NCBI GenBank assembly: GCA_963732635.1
Contig: CAVTAL010000012.1
Location: 1 to 64,000 of the forward strand
From: JAKFWF01 sp963732635
Lineage (GTDB): Bacteria; Pseudomonadota; Alphaproteobacteria; Rhizobiales; Hyphomicrobiaceae
Reading direction: 5' to 3'
DNA length: 64,000 nt
Part shown: positions 1-9,420 of the stretch, piece after piece
Numbering within the stretch: position 1 is the first letter of the stretch
How the letters are laid out: each line of letters starts with the position of its first letter
The notes under the pieces: model-generated
Databases searched by the model: none
What the model was told of the DNA's origin: nothing
What the model saw: the letters and a program-made list of their open reading frames with translations, nothing else
Position numbers and translations under genes: made by a program

Positions 1-389
1 AGCGTGTCCGACGTGCCGGGGCTGCTGGCGGCCAGCGATCTGCACATTCATCCATCACGTGAAGACGCGTTCCCCAACAGCGTGTTGGAGGCGATGGCGG
101 CCGGTCTGCCGATTGTAGCAACCAACGTCGGCGGTATTCCCGAGTTGGTCGAGGGACGGTTCACGGTGGATTGTTGGTTCCGCCGCAGGCGCCGATGGCG
201 TTGGCAGCGGCGATCATGCGGCTGGCGCGAGAGACAAGGAGTTGCGGGCAAAGGGTTTTCGAATGGAAATTCAGCGCGCGCGCACCGCGGAATTCTCGAT
301 CGCGCGGAAGTATCGAAGGCTACGAAACGCTATATCGAACGCTGTGGCGAGCGGGAGGCCGAGGCCGTACACGGCTCGCTCCAATCTAG
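1..389 (+). pseudogene. GT4 glycosyltransferase, C-terminal part, frame-disrupted
   Basis: This is the C-terminal end of a GT-B glycosyltransferase of family GT4; its 5' part lies left of the window. Bases 1-150 encode the donor-binding segment, with DAFPNSVLEAMAAGLP and then VATNVGGIPELVEG, as in GT4 enzymes that use nucleotide-sugar donors. The protein then continues only by changing frame: LLVPPQAPMALAAAIMRLAR around 165-230, DKELRAKG from 233 in another frame, and EGYETLYRTL near 320 back in the previous frame, ending at the TAG at 387. At least three frame changes fall within 240 bases. The role is probably surface polysaccharide assembly, given the family. The breaks may be real decay or consensus errors; the next gene has the same problem. 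Confidence 0.8.
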
Positions 390-697
390 CAGTTACTCGG
401 CAAAAATAGTCTCGTCTCCGCCAAAAACGAGACCAACGGGATCCGTCTATTCTGAAAAATTAACTCCTTCAGCATCTCCCGTGCTCACCTTTTTGACTCA
501 TTAAGCTAACTTCCAGCGGAGGGAGTTTTAACGCGTGTTTCAATATAGAAGGTCATATTCTTGCGGCGAGCGCTGCCTAGCCGGCGCCCGCGTGAGTAGC
601 AGCATCCCAGAGTGAAACGAGACCCTAGAAGTGCCACTTGAGTTCCCCGCACAGTTTGAGAACCGTCCAGCAAAACGCCCATCGAGGAGAAATTGTC
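390..697. other. Intergenic leader before the RTX gene
   Basis: About 300 bases with no convincing gene. It looks less GC-rich than its surroundings. It holds an imperfectly spaced inverted repeat (GTCTCGT at 409-415 and ACGAGAC at 427-433), and ACGAGACC recurs at 616-623. The end carries a good ribosome binding site (GAGGAGA, 684-690) for the ATG at 698. I could not define a promoter with confidence. Confidence 0.5.
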
Positions 698-3600
698 ATG
701 GCAACTTTTACCCGCACTACGAATAACAATCCGTCGGGAGCCTTGGGACTGGGATGCCCGTATCTCGCAGTGGGGTGGCTCGTGGCGCGGCTCAACGAGC
801 GCGACTTCGGTGTCGCTGCTCAATACCGGAATGGCACCGTCAACGAATCATCGCCGGCACCGGATTCACGTTCGATAGGCAGCGGTAACCCGACTGACGG
901 GCAAAAAACCATTACTTCGATCACTCAGCAGACGAGCACGGTATCGACCATACCGATCGAACTTTGACGTATGCACCGAGCGACCCCGTAGCACACCCTC
1001 ACCGGTCTTTTTGGCAGCGCACCCCAATTTCGGCGCCTATCTTCTCGACGCGGGTGACACGATCAATGGCAACAATGGCGGCAACAATCTCGCTGGCTTT
1101 TCGCCAGCAACGAGCCCGGAATTTCGCGGCTATCGGCTGGCAACTGATAATCATCGATGGGGGATGCCGGCTTCGACGAATTGTCGCCGATGTGACTCGA
1201 ACGCGTCAGGAGGTTCCTGCCGACAGCCGGCATGACCGTGACCTATACCGCCGGTACTAGTTTTGATGGCGCCGTCAGCGTCGACGGCTTCGGCGGTACC
1301 GACAAATTTCTGAGCATCGAGCGCATTCGCGGCACGCAGTTTGTCGATACCTTCAACGGTAACGATGCCGACAATAGTTTCCGCGGCTTGGATGGTGCAG
1401 ACATTCTGAATGGTGGCGCCGGGTTTGATCAGACGAACCACGGGCAGGATTCGAACTACGGCGGCACCGCAGGCGTGATTGTCGACCTGTCGGGGGCATC
1501 GGTAACGGCGACCATAGCGGCGGGTACATTCACGGTTGCGTCGAACACGGCCCGTGACGGCTTCGGCGCCACCGATACGCTCAACAGCATCGAGAACGTT
1601 GTCGGCACAAGCGTCAACGACGTAATCGTCGGTGGTGCCTGGGACAACGATCTCAACGGCGGCGGCGGCAATGATACGATCACAGGTGGTGATGGCTTCG
1701 ACTTCTTTACGCCCGGCGGCGGCACGGACACTCTAAATGGTGGGCCGGGGTCGCATCCCGACCAAGCTTACGACGACCAGGATTACGTCAGTTACAATGA
1801 CGGTACCAACGGTGTCGGCGTCATTGTAAATCTTTCGAACGCAGCGATCACTGAGACCATTGGGGCAGGCACATTCACTGTCGCGGCGACTAGCGCCCGC
1901 GATTTCAATGGCAACACCGACACCCTGATCGATATCGAACGCGCGCGCGGCACCAACCAGGCAGATTACCTGCGTGGCAGTGATACGGCGAACCTGCGCA
2001 ACGAGTTGCTCGAAGGTTTGGCCGGCAACGACGTGCTCAACGGCGGCTTGGGCGCCGACACGGCTCGGTATGACCGGGATACCAACAACGGCGGTAACAG
2101 CGGTGTCATCGTCAACCTTTCGGGCGTGACGATCAACGGTACAATCCAGGCCGGCACGTTCGCGGTGGCGTCCAACACCGCGCGTGATGGATTCGGCAAC
2201 ACCGATACGCTTATCGGCATCGAGGCCGCGCGCGGAACCGAGTTCGACGATGTATTCGTCGGCGATGCCAATCGTAATACGTTCCGCATCGTCGGTGGCA
2301 GTGACACGATCGATGGTGGTGGCGGCATCGATATCATCAGCATGTATGTTGACGATACGTTCCCGGCAGTCGGCGCCACCGTTAATCTCGCCAATAACAC
2401 GGCGACTGCGATCGGCGGCGGCACCTCGACCTTGGCTAGCATCGAGGACGTCGACGGATCGACTGGCGCCGACACTATCACCGGCGACGGTGGCGATAAC
2501 TATTTGTTCGGCAATTTCGGCAATGACGTGATCGATGGTGGTGCTGGCGACGACATTATCGACGGTGGTGCTGGTAGCAATACGTTGTCCGGCGGCGCGG
2601 GCATTGATGATATTCTGACGTATATGTATGACCCGGCATATGCGCAGAACTACAATCTGCAATACCCCACGCAGTTGTCGGTTATCGATCAAGGCGTGAC
2701 GGTGAACTTAGGTACAAATACCGCGACCAACTGGTCGGGCGGCACCGACACACTAAGCGGTTTCGAGAACGTAATCGGCACGTTCTTTAACGACAACATC
2801 ACCGGTGATAGTGGCGACAATGGCTTCGACGGCTTGTCGGGCAATGACATCATCGACGGTGGTGGCGGCATCGACACGATCTACTACGGTACTTGGGACA
2901 ACAACGGCCGATCTCTCACGCTGCTCCCCGGCATCAACGGCTCTGACCCCAACGGGGTCACGGTCAATCTCGCTGCAAACACCGCCAGCGACGGCGAGGG
3001 CGGCACCGATACGCTGACCAATATTGAGAACGTCATTGGCAGCAAAGGTGCCGACACGATAACCGGCAACGGCGCCGACAACCGCATCGAGGGCGGTGCT
3101 GGCGGCGATATCATGGACGGTGGCGCAGGCAGCAACGATACCGCGAGCTACGAGGACTCGCAGAGTGGTGTCACTGTCACCGTCAACGGCGCGGCATCCG
3201 GCGGCGATGCTCAGGGCGACACGCTGGCGAACTTCGAGAACTTGCGCGGCAGCTTCAATAGCGACGTTCTCACTGGTGACGTAGGCGCAAATCGCCTTGA
3301 AGGGCAGGACGGTAACGATAACTTAGCCGGCCTGGACGGCAACGACGTCCTCGATGGCGGCTTTGGTTCGGACACCGCAAACTATTTCTTAGCCCTGAAC
3401 GCGGTCACTGCAATTCTCGCCAGCGGTACGGTGAGCGCAGCGCCGAGGTCGGCTCCGACGCGCTGATTTCGATCGAGAATGTCATTGGCGGTGCCGGGGG
3501 AGACAGCCTCTACGGCGACGCCAATGACAACGTGTTCACCGGCAATGGGGTGCCGACGTGATGTTCGGCGGCGATGGCAACGACACCTTGCTCGGCGGTG

Positions 3601-4628
3601 ACGATGCCGACACGTTGGTCGGCAATGCGGACATCTTCGCCCAGGAGAGCGACATCATCGATGGCGGCGCCGGCAACGACATCATCAACGGCGAGTTCAC
3701 CGACATCATCAACGGCGGCGCCGGCACCGATTTCCTCTACGCGGTCAACTCTTTCAACTGGTCGATCGACCTTGGCGCCACCAGCATCGAGTGGATGTTG
3801 GCCGGCTTCGGCGACGACACCATCAACGCGGCGTCACAAACGGTCGGCGTCGAGGTGTACGCCAGCGGCGGCATCGACATAGTCACGCGGCAGCTCCAAG
3901 GCGACATGTCTGTGGGCCGGCGTCGGCGATGACGTCGTCTCGGCGGCGGCGGCGACGACATGCTGTTCGGCGACCTCGGCGCGGACAGCCTGTCCGGCAG
4001 GGGACGGCAACGACCGGCTCTACGTCGACAGCAACGATACGCTGATCGACGGCGGTACCGGCACCGATGCGGTCTACATCACCACCGGCCCCGGCATGAG
4101 CCTCGACATGGCAGACGCAGCGGCATCGAGATTCGTCGTCGACTTCGCCGGCGGCAACGATACGCTGAACGGCGCCGGCCTTGACCGTCGACATGACGGC
4201 CTACGCCAGCGGCGGCACCGACATCATCACCGGCGGCTCAGGCAACGATTTTCTGTGGGGCGAGGCGGGCACTGACACCATTACCGGTAATAACGGCGGT
4301 GACGTATTGGTCGGCGGCACCGGTGCCGACGTGATGACCGGTGGCGCCGGCATCGACGTTATTTATATGAACAGCGGCGGCGGTACCGATGGCGCGCTCG
4401 ATCGGGCGGTGTTTGGCGCCGGTTGGGGCACTGATTTCGTGTTCGATTTCGTTCACGGCGAGGACAAGATCGACCTCACCGCTCTTGGCACCAGTTTTGC
4501 CGCGCTGACGATCACCAGCGATTCCGGTCGTCCATACCCACATCCATATCGGCGCAGGCACCGATCTGATCGTGGTGGCGAACAATGTCGCCGGCGGCTT
4601 CACTGCAGCTGACTTCATCTTCGTCTAA
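698..4628 (+). pseudogene. Large RTX calcium-binding secreted protein, multiply frameshifted
   Basis: Starts at ATG 698 after a strong GAGGAGA site and ends at the TAA at 4626-4628, about 1300 codons if the frames are joined. The product is an acidic, Gly/Asp-rich RTX protein with many GGxGxDxLx nonapeptides that bind Ca2+ and fold after type I secretion. The C-terminus GGFTAADFIFV fits an ABC-exporter C-terminal signal. Between RTX blocks, a module of about 100 residues repeats: VIVNLS, then TDTLxxIENVxGT, then DNxxxGxxGNDxIDGG, about nine copies. Bases 1232-3466 read through in one frame (744 residues). Both flanks are broken: frame changes near 750, 846, 877, 940, 1000, 1110-1220, 3440, 3550, 3909, 3940, 4000, 4175 and 4525. 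No type I exporter genes are in the window. Similarity to a protease or lipase domain was not seen. Confidence 0.85.
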
Positions 4629-4724
4629 GTGCCTCCGGCGTTAGCGAGCCAAGCCCGCCGGCGCGAGCTGGCGAGGCTTTCGCGTGACGGTGGCCACTTT
4701 CCTGTTCGCCACAGGCGGCCTACG

Positions 4725-6047
4725 ATGGCCGCCATGACGAATCTGTTCGAAGCCGCCGGCATGGGTGGCAAGGCGCCACGTCCGCTCGCCGACCGGCTGC
4801 GGCCAAAGAAACTGTCCGAGGTTGCCGGTCAGGATCAGCTGGTCGGGCCAGAGGGCACCCTCACCCGCATGCTGGCCAGTGGCCGCCTGCAGAGCATGAT
4901 CCTGTGGGGCCCGCCTGGTTGCGGCAAGACTACAGTTGCCCGCCTGCTGGCCGACGAGACCGATCTTGAATTCGAGCAGTTGTCAGCGATCTTTTCCGGC
5001 GTCGCTGAGTTGCGCAAAGCGTTCGATCGCGCCAAGATCCGCCGTGAGACTGGCAAGGGTACACTGCTGTTCATCGACGAGATCCACCGCTTCAATCGGG
5101 CGCAGCAGGACAGCTTCCTGCCCTACATGGAGGACGGCACCATCACGCTGGTCGGTGCCACCACCGAAAATCCGAGCTTCGAACTCAACGCCGCCGTGCT
5201 GTCGCGCGCCGCCGTGCTCGTCTTCAACCGGCTCGACGAGGCGGCACTCGACGACCTGATCAACCGTGCCGAGGCTGAGGGAGGCCGGCCGCTGCCGCTT
5301 GATGCCGACGCGCGTTCGGCTCTTAAAGCCATGGCCGATGGCGACGGCCGCAGCGTAATCAATCTGGCCGAGGAAGTTTTAATGGCGGTGAAGATCGGCG
5401 CCAAGCCGCTCGGCCGCGATGCACTCGTCAAACTCGTCCAGCGCCGCGCGCCGCTCTACGACAAGGGCGGTGAAGGTCACTACAACCTGATCAGCGCCCT
5501 GCACAAATCGGTGCGCGGTTCCGACCCCGATGCCGCTTTATACTATCTCGCCCGCATGCTCGACGGCGGCGAGGACCGGTTGTTCTTGGCGCGGCGGCTG
5601 GTGCGGATGGCGGTCGAAGACATCGGTCTTGCCGATCCGCAGGCCCTGACGATCGCGCTAGCCGCCAAGGATGCCTTCGATTTTCTCGGCAGTCCGGAGG
5701 GCGAACTGGCGCTGGCGCAGGCGACCATCTACCTTGCCACCGCGCCGAAATCGAATGCCGTCTATGTCGCCTACAAGGCGGCGATGAAGCTCGCCAAGAT
5801 CCAAGGCTCGGTGGCGCCGCCCAAGATCATTCTCAATGCGCCGACCAAGCTGATGGAGGACGAGGGCTATGGCGACGGCTACGCCTATGACCACGACGAC
5901 CCGGATGCGTTCTCCGGCCAGAACTATTTCCCTGACGGGCTGAAGCGCCCGACTCTCTACGATCCGCCCGAACGCGGCTTCGAACGCGAGATCCGCAAGC
6001 GGCTGGATTATTGGGCGGGGTTGAGGAGGAAGAAGGGCGGGCAGTAG
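4725..6047 (+). CDS. rarA: Replication-associated recombination protein RarA (MgsA), AAA+ ATPase
   Basis: A clamp-loader-like AAA+ ATPase that acts at stalled replication forks. Walker A GPPGCGKTT is near residue 64 and Walker B LLFIDEIHRF near residue 107; the sensor region ATTENPSFELN follows. The C-terminal half matches the MgsA tetramerisation domain, with SDPDAALYYLARML and the terminal stretch ending in the YDHDDPDAFSGQNYFPD segment typical of RarA. Length is about 440 residues, as expected. Two in-frame ATGs (4725 and 4734) are possible starts and neither has a clear Shine-Dalgarno; the second gives the common MTNLFEAAG N-terminus. It begins 97 bases after the RTX gene and is intact, in contrast to that gene. 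Confidence 0.95.
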   Translation: MAAMTNLFEAAGMGGKAPRPLADRLRPKKLSEVAGQDQLVGPEGTLTRMLASGRLQSMILWGPPGCGKTTVARLLADETDLEFEQLSAIFSGVAELRKAFDRAKIRRETGKGTLLFIDEIHRFNRAQQDSFLPYMEDGTITLVGATTENPSFELNAAVLSRAAVLVFNRLDEAALDDLINRAEAEGGRPLPLDADARSALKAMADGDGRSVINLAEEVLMAVKIGAKPLGRDALVKLVQRRAPLYDKGGEGHYNLISALHKSVRGSDPDAALYYLARMLDGGEDRLFLARRLVRMAVEDIGLADPQALTIALAAKDAFDFLGSPEGELALAQATIYLATAPKSNAVYVAYKAAMKLAKIQGSVAPPKIILNAPTKLMEDEGYGDGYAYDHDDPDAFSGQNYFPDGLKRPTLYDPPERGFEREIRKRLDYWAGLRRKKGGQ

Positions 6048-6115
6048 ATTTCGATGGCTGAGACTTTAGCGTTTCGATCACGGACAATCGAATGTTGCCA
6101 ACAGGAGAGTGTCAG

Positions 6116-6586
6116 ATGGATAAAGCTGCAAATTTGACAACCAGTCGCCGTGTGATGTTGATCGCAGGTTCGGCGATCGCTGCAGCGCTCTTTGCCGACA
6201 GAACGGCCCTCGCGCAGGCGGCGAAATCCGCGAAGCCTGCACCAGCCCCCACGCCGCATGCCGCATTGATCTCGGCCGCGAAGAAGTGCGGCGCCGTCGG
6301 CGAGGTTTGTCTGAAGCACTGCATCAAACTAACCAGTGCTGGTGACAAATCGCTCGCCGACTGCATGGGCAACGTGCGGGCGATGCTGGTGGTCTGCAAC
6401 GCCGTCGGCCGGCTGGCAGGCCAGGACGCCAAGCGGCTCAAGGACTTGACCAAGGTTTGCCTCGACGTCTGCACGGATTGCGAAGTCGAGTGCCGCAAGC
6501 ATGAGTCGCACCATGTCGAGTGCAAGAATTGTGGGAACACTTGCGCCGCCATGATTGTCGAGGCCAAGAAGCTGCTGGCGGCCTAA
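6116..6586 (+). CDS. Tat-exported Csp1-like copper storage protein (Cys-rich four-helix bundle)
   Basis: A 156-residue protein with a twin-arginine signal (SRRVMLIAG at 10-18, cleavage near ALAQA) followed by a Pro/Ala linker and a helical Cys-rich domain. Twelve cysteines lie at 58, 65, 69, 83, 94, 115, 119, 122, 126, 136, 139 and 143, spaced as CxxxC and CxxC along helices, with His at 129, 132 and 133. This is the pattern of the Csp1 family (DUF326-like), whose cysteines line the core of a four-helix bundle and store many Cu(I) ions; in methanotrophs Csp1 is Tat-exported and linked to particulate methane monooxygenase. Start chosen for GGAG nine bases before ATG 6116. No methane monooxygenase is in the window, so its copper client is unknown; the cox operon is 49 kb away. 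Confidence 0.85.
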   Translation: MDKAANLTTSRRVMLIAGSAIAAALFADRTALAQAAKSAKPAPAPTPHAALISAAKKCGAVGEVCLKHCIKLTSAGDKSLADCMGNVRAMLVVCNAVGRLAGQDAKRLKDLTKVCLDVCTDCEVECRKHESHHVECKNCGNTCAAMIVEAKKLLAA

Positions 6587-6612
6587 TGCCAGAGGAAATC
6601 TGGCAAAGTTTT
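6587..6612 (+). terminator. Short hairpin plus T run after the Csp1-like gene
   Basis: TGCCAGA (6587-6593) pairs perfectly with TCTGGCA (6599-6605) across a five-base loop, followed by AAGTTTT. It starts directly after the TAA. The stem is only seven pairs, so termination may be weak. The rest of the gap to 6890 holds no gene I can support. Confidence 0.55.
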
Positions 6613-6890
6613 GCGGAGGATTCTTAGCTGGCTGCGTCAGAGGACGTCGCCTCGTGCTTCGCCCGGTTCCGTGCCATCCACTTGTCTGCCTTCGCGGACC
6701 AGATCGCTGCGGATCACGGAATGACTGCCAAATTGCAAGGTTCAAGTTGTCTTGCGATCGGCTCTTGATAAAATTGGTAGCCGTCCCTGTTGGTCAACGC
6801 GGCTTTTGATGCCGATTTAGCCGAATTGACTTGTCGCCCTATATCCATGTGTGAGCCAATGCGCCACAGGCACTTCACGGAGGCTCGGTC

Positions 6891-7202
6891 ATGCGCGTCT
6901 GGACGATCATAATTCCGGCCATCGGCCTCGTAGTAATGCTCTATTTCCTGGCCAAGCCTGCGCACAAGACGACCAAGAATTCACTGTTCGCATTGGGTAT
7001 GTTCGGCTTGCTGTGTCTCAATGGATTTGTGGCTTACAAAGAACACCGGGTCAGTCAGGAAATTGCCGAGATCAGCCTCGCCATCGATGCGATCAAGGCG
7101 GAAGATGCCAGCGGACGCCGCCTGACCGCCGAAGACTTGAAAAGTCGCTCAGAGCGCCTCAGTGCCTTGGCCGAGCGACTGGCCGCAATTCGCAGCCGTT
7201 GA
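6891..7202 (+). CDS. Small membrane protein with C-terminal coiled coil
   Basis: A 103-residue protein with GGAGG eleven bases before ATG 6891. Two hydrophobic segments are visible (about residues 4-20 and 31-48), followed by a charged helical tail rich in Glu, Arg and Leu (about 52-103) that looks able to form a coiled coil. I do not recognise a named family. The first segment resembles a signal anchor. It lies in the same direction as the Csp1-like gene 300 bases upstream and convergent with the SDR gene, so it is probably transcribed alone. Confidence 0.7.
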   Translation: MRVWTIIIPAIGLVVMLYFLAKPAHKTTKNSLFALGMFGLLCLNGFVAYKEHRVSQEIAEISLAIDAIKAEDASGRRLTAEDLKSRSERLSALAERLAAIRSR

Positions 7203-7246
7203 GCATGGGGTGGCAACGGTAACGGTCCCCGATCGTTTCAGCGGGA

Positions 7247-7999
7247 CTACCGCGCCGTCCAGCCACCGTCGGCGAATAGCACCGTTCCAGTGCAGAACGA
7301 GCTTTCATCGCAGCTGAGAAACAGCACGGCTTTGGCGATTTCTTCTGGCGTACCGAGGCGGTCCATCGGCTGGCGCACTTCGAGCGAGCGGCGGAAGCCT
7401 TGCGGATCTGGATGCGTCTTGAGGATCTTGGCGAAATACTGGGTCTCGATGGTACCGGGACCGACCGCGTTGATGCGGATGTTCTGGTGTACGTGGTCGA
7501 GCGCCATCGCCCGCGTCATGGCGGCGACCGCGCCTTTGCTCGTCACATAGGCCGCGCGATCCTTGATGCCGGCGACCGACGTCGTCGACGCGGTGTTGAC
7601 GATGACGCCGCCGCCCTGTTTTGCCATGTGCGGGATCGCATGCTTGCAGCCGTAGTAGACGCCGTTGATGTTAACGGCGAGCAACGCGCTCCAGTCGTCC
7701 TCGCTGGTCTCGACAACGCTCCCCGTTATGCCGTAGCCGGCGTTGTTAAACAGGATGTCGATGCGGCCGTGCTTGGCAACCGTGCCATCGATCAACGCTT
7801 TCACCGACGCCGACTTGGCAGTGTCGACCTCGACCGCATAAGCACCGTGGCCGATCGCGGCGGCCACCGCTTTCGCGCCGTCCAAGTTCTTGTCGGCGAC
7901 GATGACGGTGGCGCCTTCCTCGGCGAAGCGCTGGGCGGTTGCCTCGCCGATGCCGGAGCCGCCACCGGTGATAACCGCAATCTTACCCTTGAGCCGCAT
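7247..7999 (-). CDS. Short-chain dehydrogenase/reductase (SDR)
   Basis: A 250-residue classical SDR. The N-terminal dinucleotide site TGGGSGIG is at residues 11-18, NNAG follows near residue 85, and the catalytic Ser / YxxxK set is in STTSVAGIKDRAAYVTSK (Tyr then Lys). A terminal CTGTVLFADGGWTAR is typical of the family. It would oxidise or reduce an alcohol/ketone with NAD(P); the substrate cannot be told. It is the last gene of a three-gene minus-strand operon: the upstream hydrolase stops six bases before this ATG. The cupin and hydrolase partners suggest catabolism of a small organic acid, lactone or aromatic, which is inference. Confidence 0.92.
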   Translation of the reverse strand: MRLKGKIAVITGGGSGIGEATAQRFAEEGATVIVADKNLDGAKAVAAAIGHGAYAVEVDTAKSASVKALIDGTVAKHGRIDILFNNAGYGITGSVVETSEDDWSALLAVNINGVYYGCKHAIPHMAKQGGGVIVNTASTTSVAGIKDRAAYVTSKGAVAAMTRAMALDHVHQNIRINAVGPGTIETQYFAKILKTHPDPQGFRRSLEVRQPMDRLGTPEEIAKAVLFLSCDESSFCTGTVLFADGGWTAR

Positions 8000-8005
8000 T
8001 TGTCC

Positions 8006-8809
8006 TTACCCCTCGCACTTGCTGGCGAACTTGACGATCGCGGCGACGAAAGCATCAGTGCGCGTGATCGGGTACATGTGGCCGCCCGTTGGGAACATCT
8101 GCAGTTCGGCATGCTTGAGGAGTCCGGCCAGTTCCCGATTGAGGAACTGCGGCACGATCAGGTCGTCCTCGGCGCCTTGTACCAGGGTAGGAACGGTGAT
8201 CTTGTGCACGTCCTTAGCGCGATCGAATTCGAGGATGGCGTGGATGCGCTCGACGACCACTGCCTGTTGCGCCGGCGTCATCGGTGCTGTTGCCTGCATC
8301 AGCTCGAATTTATCCCAGTTGGCGTTCAGCCAATCGGCGGTGAAGCCGAGAAAACCTACCATCGCCGAATACTCGCGCGGCGTCACGGCCAGGATCTTGA
8401 GACGCGAGCCGAACAGTTCGGCCATGTATCGGTTGGGCCGGGCCCAGGTGCCGCTGAGGATCAGGCCTGAAATCCGCGCCTCGCTGTCGAGCGCCATCGA
8501 CTGCAGGATGACGCCGCCGGTCGAATGGCCGAGCAGCAAGCAACGCTTCGAGCCGACGTGATCGAGCACCGCGTTGGCATCGCGGCCGAGTAGGGCGATG
8601 TCGGTATGCGCGGTGCCGCGCGTGCTGGCGGCGATTCCGCGTTGATCGAAGCGGATAACGCGGAAGTGCTGAGAAAGGGCTGGGATTGTCGGATCCCAGA
8701 AGGCGGCGGTGCCGCCGAGGCCGGTCACCAGCATCAGGTCAGGGCCGGCGCCGTCGACGGAAATGGCGAGTTCGGCCCCGTCGGGAAGGGTCAAGCGAGA
8801 TGCTGTCAT
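8006..8809 (-). CDS. Alpha/beta hydrolase
   Basis: A 267-residue alpha/beta-hydrolase fold protein. The oxyanion region LVTGLGGTAAFWD is near residue 28, the nucleophile elbow GHSTGG near residue 94, and the late TGGHMYPITRTDAF segment supplies the probable catalytic His, with an Asp in the VQGAEDDLIVP strand. Such enzymes hydrolyse esters, lactones or C-C bonds. It sits between the cupin gene (nine-base gap upstream) and the SDR gene (six-base gap downstream), so the three are surely co-transcribed. The sequence is closest in style to 3-oxoadipate enol-lactonase-like and related small hydrolases, but the substrate is not fixed by what I can see. Confidence 0.9.
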   Translation of the reverse strand: MTASRLTLPDGAELAISVDGAGPDLMLVTGLGGTAAFWDPTIPALSQHFRVIRFDQRGIAASTRGTAHTDIALLGRDANAVLDHVGSKRCLLLGHSTGGVILQSMALDSEARISGLILSGTWARPNRYMAELFGSRLKILAVTPREYSAMVGFLGFTADWLNANWDKFELMQATAPMTPAQQAVVVERIHAILEFDRAKDVHKITVPTLVQGAEDDLIVPQFLNRELAGLLKHAELQMFPTGGHMYPITRTDAFVAAIVKFASKCEG

Positions 8810-8818
8810 GTGCGGTCC

Positions 8819-9337
8819 TTATTGCTTCTGGTCGAAGGATTTGTCGGTCCAGCCGAACACTGTGCGGGCCTCGATCTCGGCGATGTTGGCGGGTCTTGGG
8901 AATGGCTCGGGCGCCGGTTGCCCCGGAATGCGGTCGCGGCCGATCTCGGCGAAGAACTGGTCGAGCCCACCTGGGATCATCATGACGACGAAAGTCAGCG
9001 GCTCATCGTTGGGATTGAGAAAGTGGTGCTTGCGGCCCTTTCCCACGTACACCGTCGTGCCGGCCGCCATCGGATGCTCGACGCCGTCGATGCGGGCAAT
9101 ACCCCGCCCCTCGACGACGTGGATCACCTCCTCTTGTTGGGCGTGTATGTGCTCGCGGATGAAGCACTGCGGTGCGACGGTCTGGGTGCCGAGTGAGAAG
9201 TTCGCGGCGCCGCCGGTGGTCTGCTGATTGAGGATGTTGCAGACAAAGCCATTTGCCGGCACCGGCTGCCAGTAGCTGCGGGCCTCGTCGCGCCCGATCA
9301 CAAGCGCCCTTTCCTGCGGGGTATCACTCTGATCCAT
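8819..9337 (-). CDS. Cupin-domain protein
   Basis: A 172-residue single-domain cupin. Motif 1 contains HIHAQQEEVIHVVEGRG (metal ligands His, His, Glu) and motif 2 GKGRKHHFLNPND (His ligand), so a metal site is complete. The start at ATG 9337 has GGAG seven bases upstream; an earlier in-frame TTG exists but lacks a site. It is the first gene of the cupin / hydrolase / SDR operon. Single-domain cupins include dioxygenases, isomerases and sensors, and I cannot choose between these. The conserved ending GWTDKSFDQKQ does not point to a named family. Confidence 0.85.
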   Translation of the reverse strand: MDQSDTPQERALVIGRDEARSYWQPVPANGFVCNILNQQTTGGAANFSLGTQTVAPQCFIREHIHAQQEEVIHVVEGRGIARIDGVEHPMAAGTTVYVGKGRKHHFLNPNDEPLTFVVMMIPGGLDQFFAEIGRDRIPGQPAPEPFPRPANIAEIEARTVFGWTDKSFDQKQ

Positions 9338-9420
9338 GCCGCTCCGTCCCAAACTCGCTGAAGGCTTTCGCCTCAGGCTCGGGTCGAAAGGCCGGTCATG
9401 TCAAGCTGGCAAGCTTAAGC

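Noticed and set aside
409..433. Short inverted repeat GTCTCGT/ACGAGAC as a regulatory site
   Set aside because: Seven-base arms with an eleven-base spacer are expected by chance at this scale and the position, far from the RTX start, gives no support.
3960..4184. Several short frames between 3558 and 4612 as separate genes
   Set aside because: Each continues the same RTX repeats in another frame, so they are pieces of one gene.
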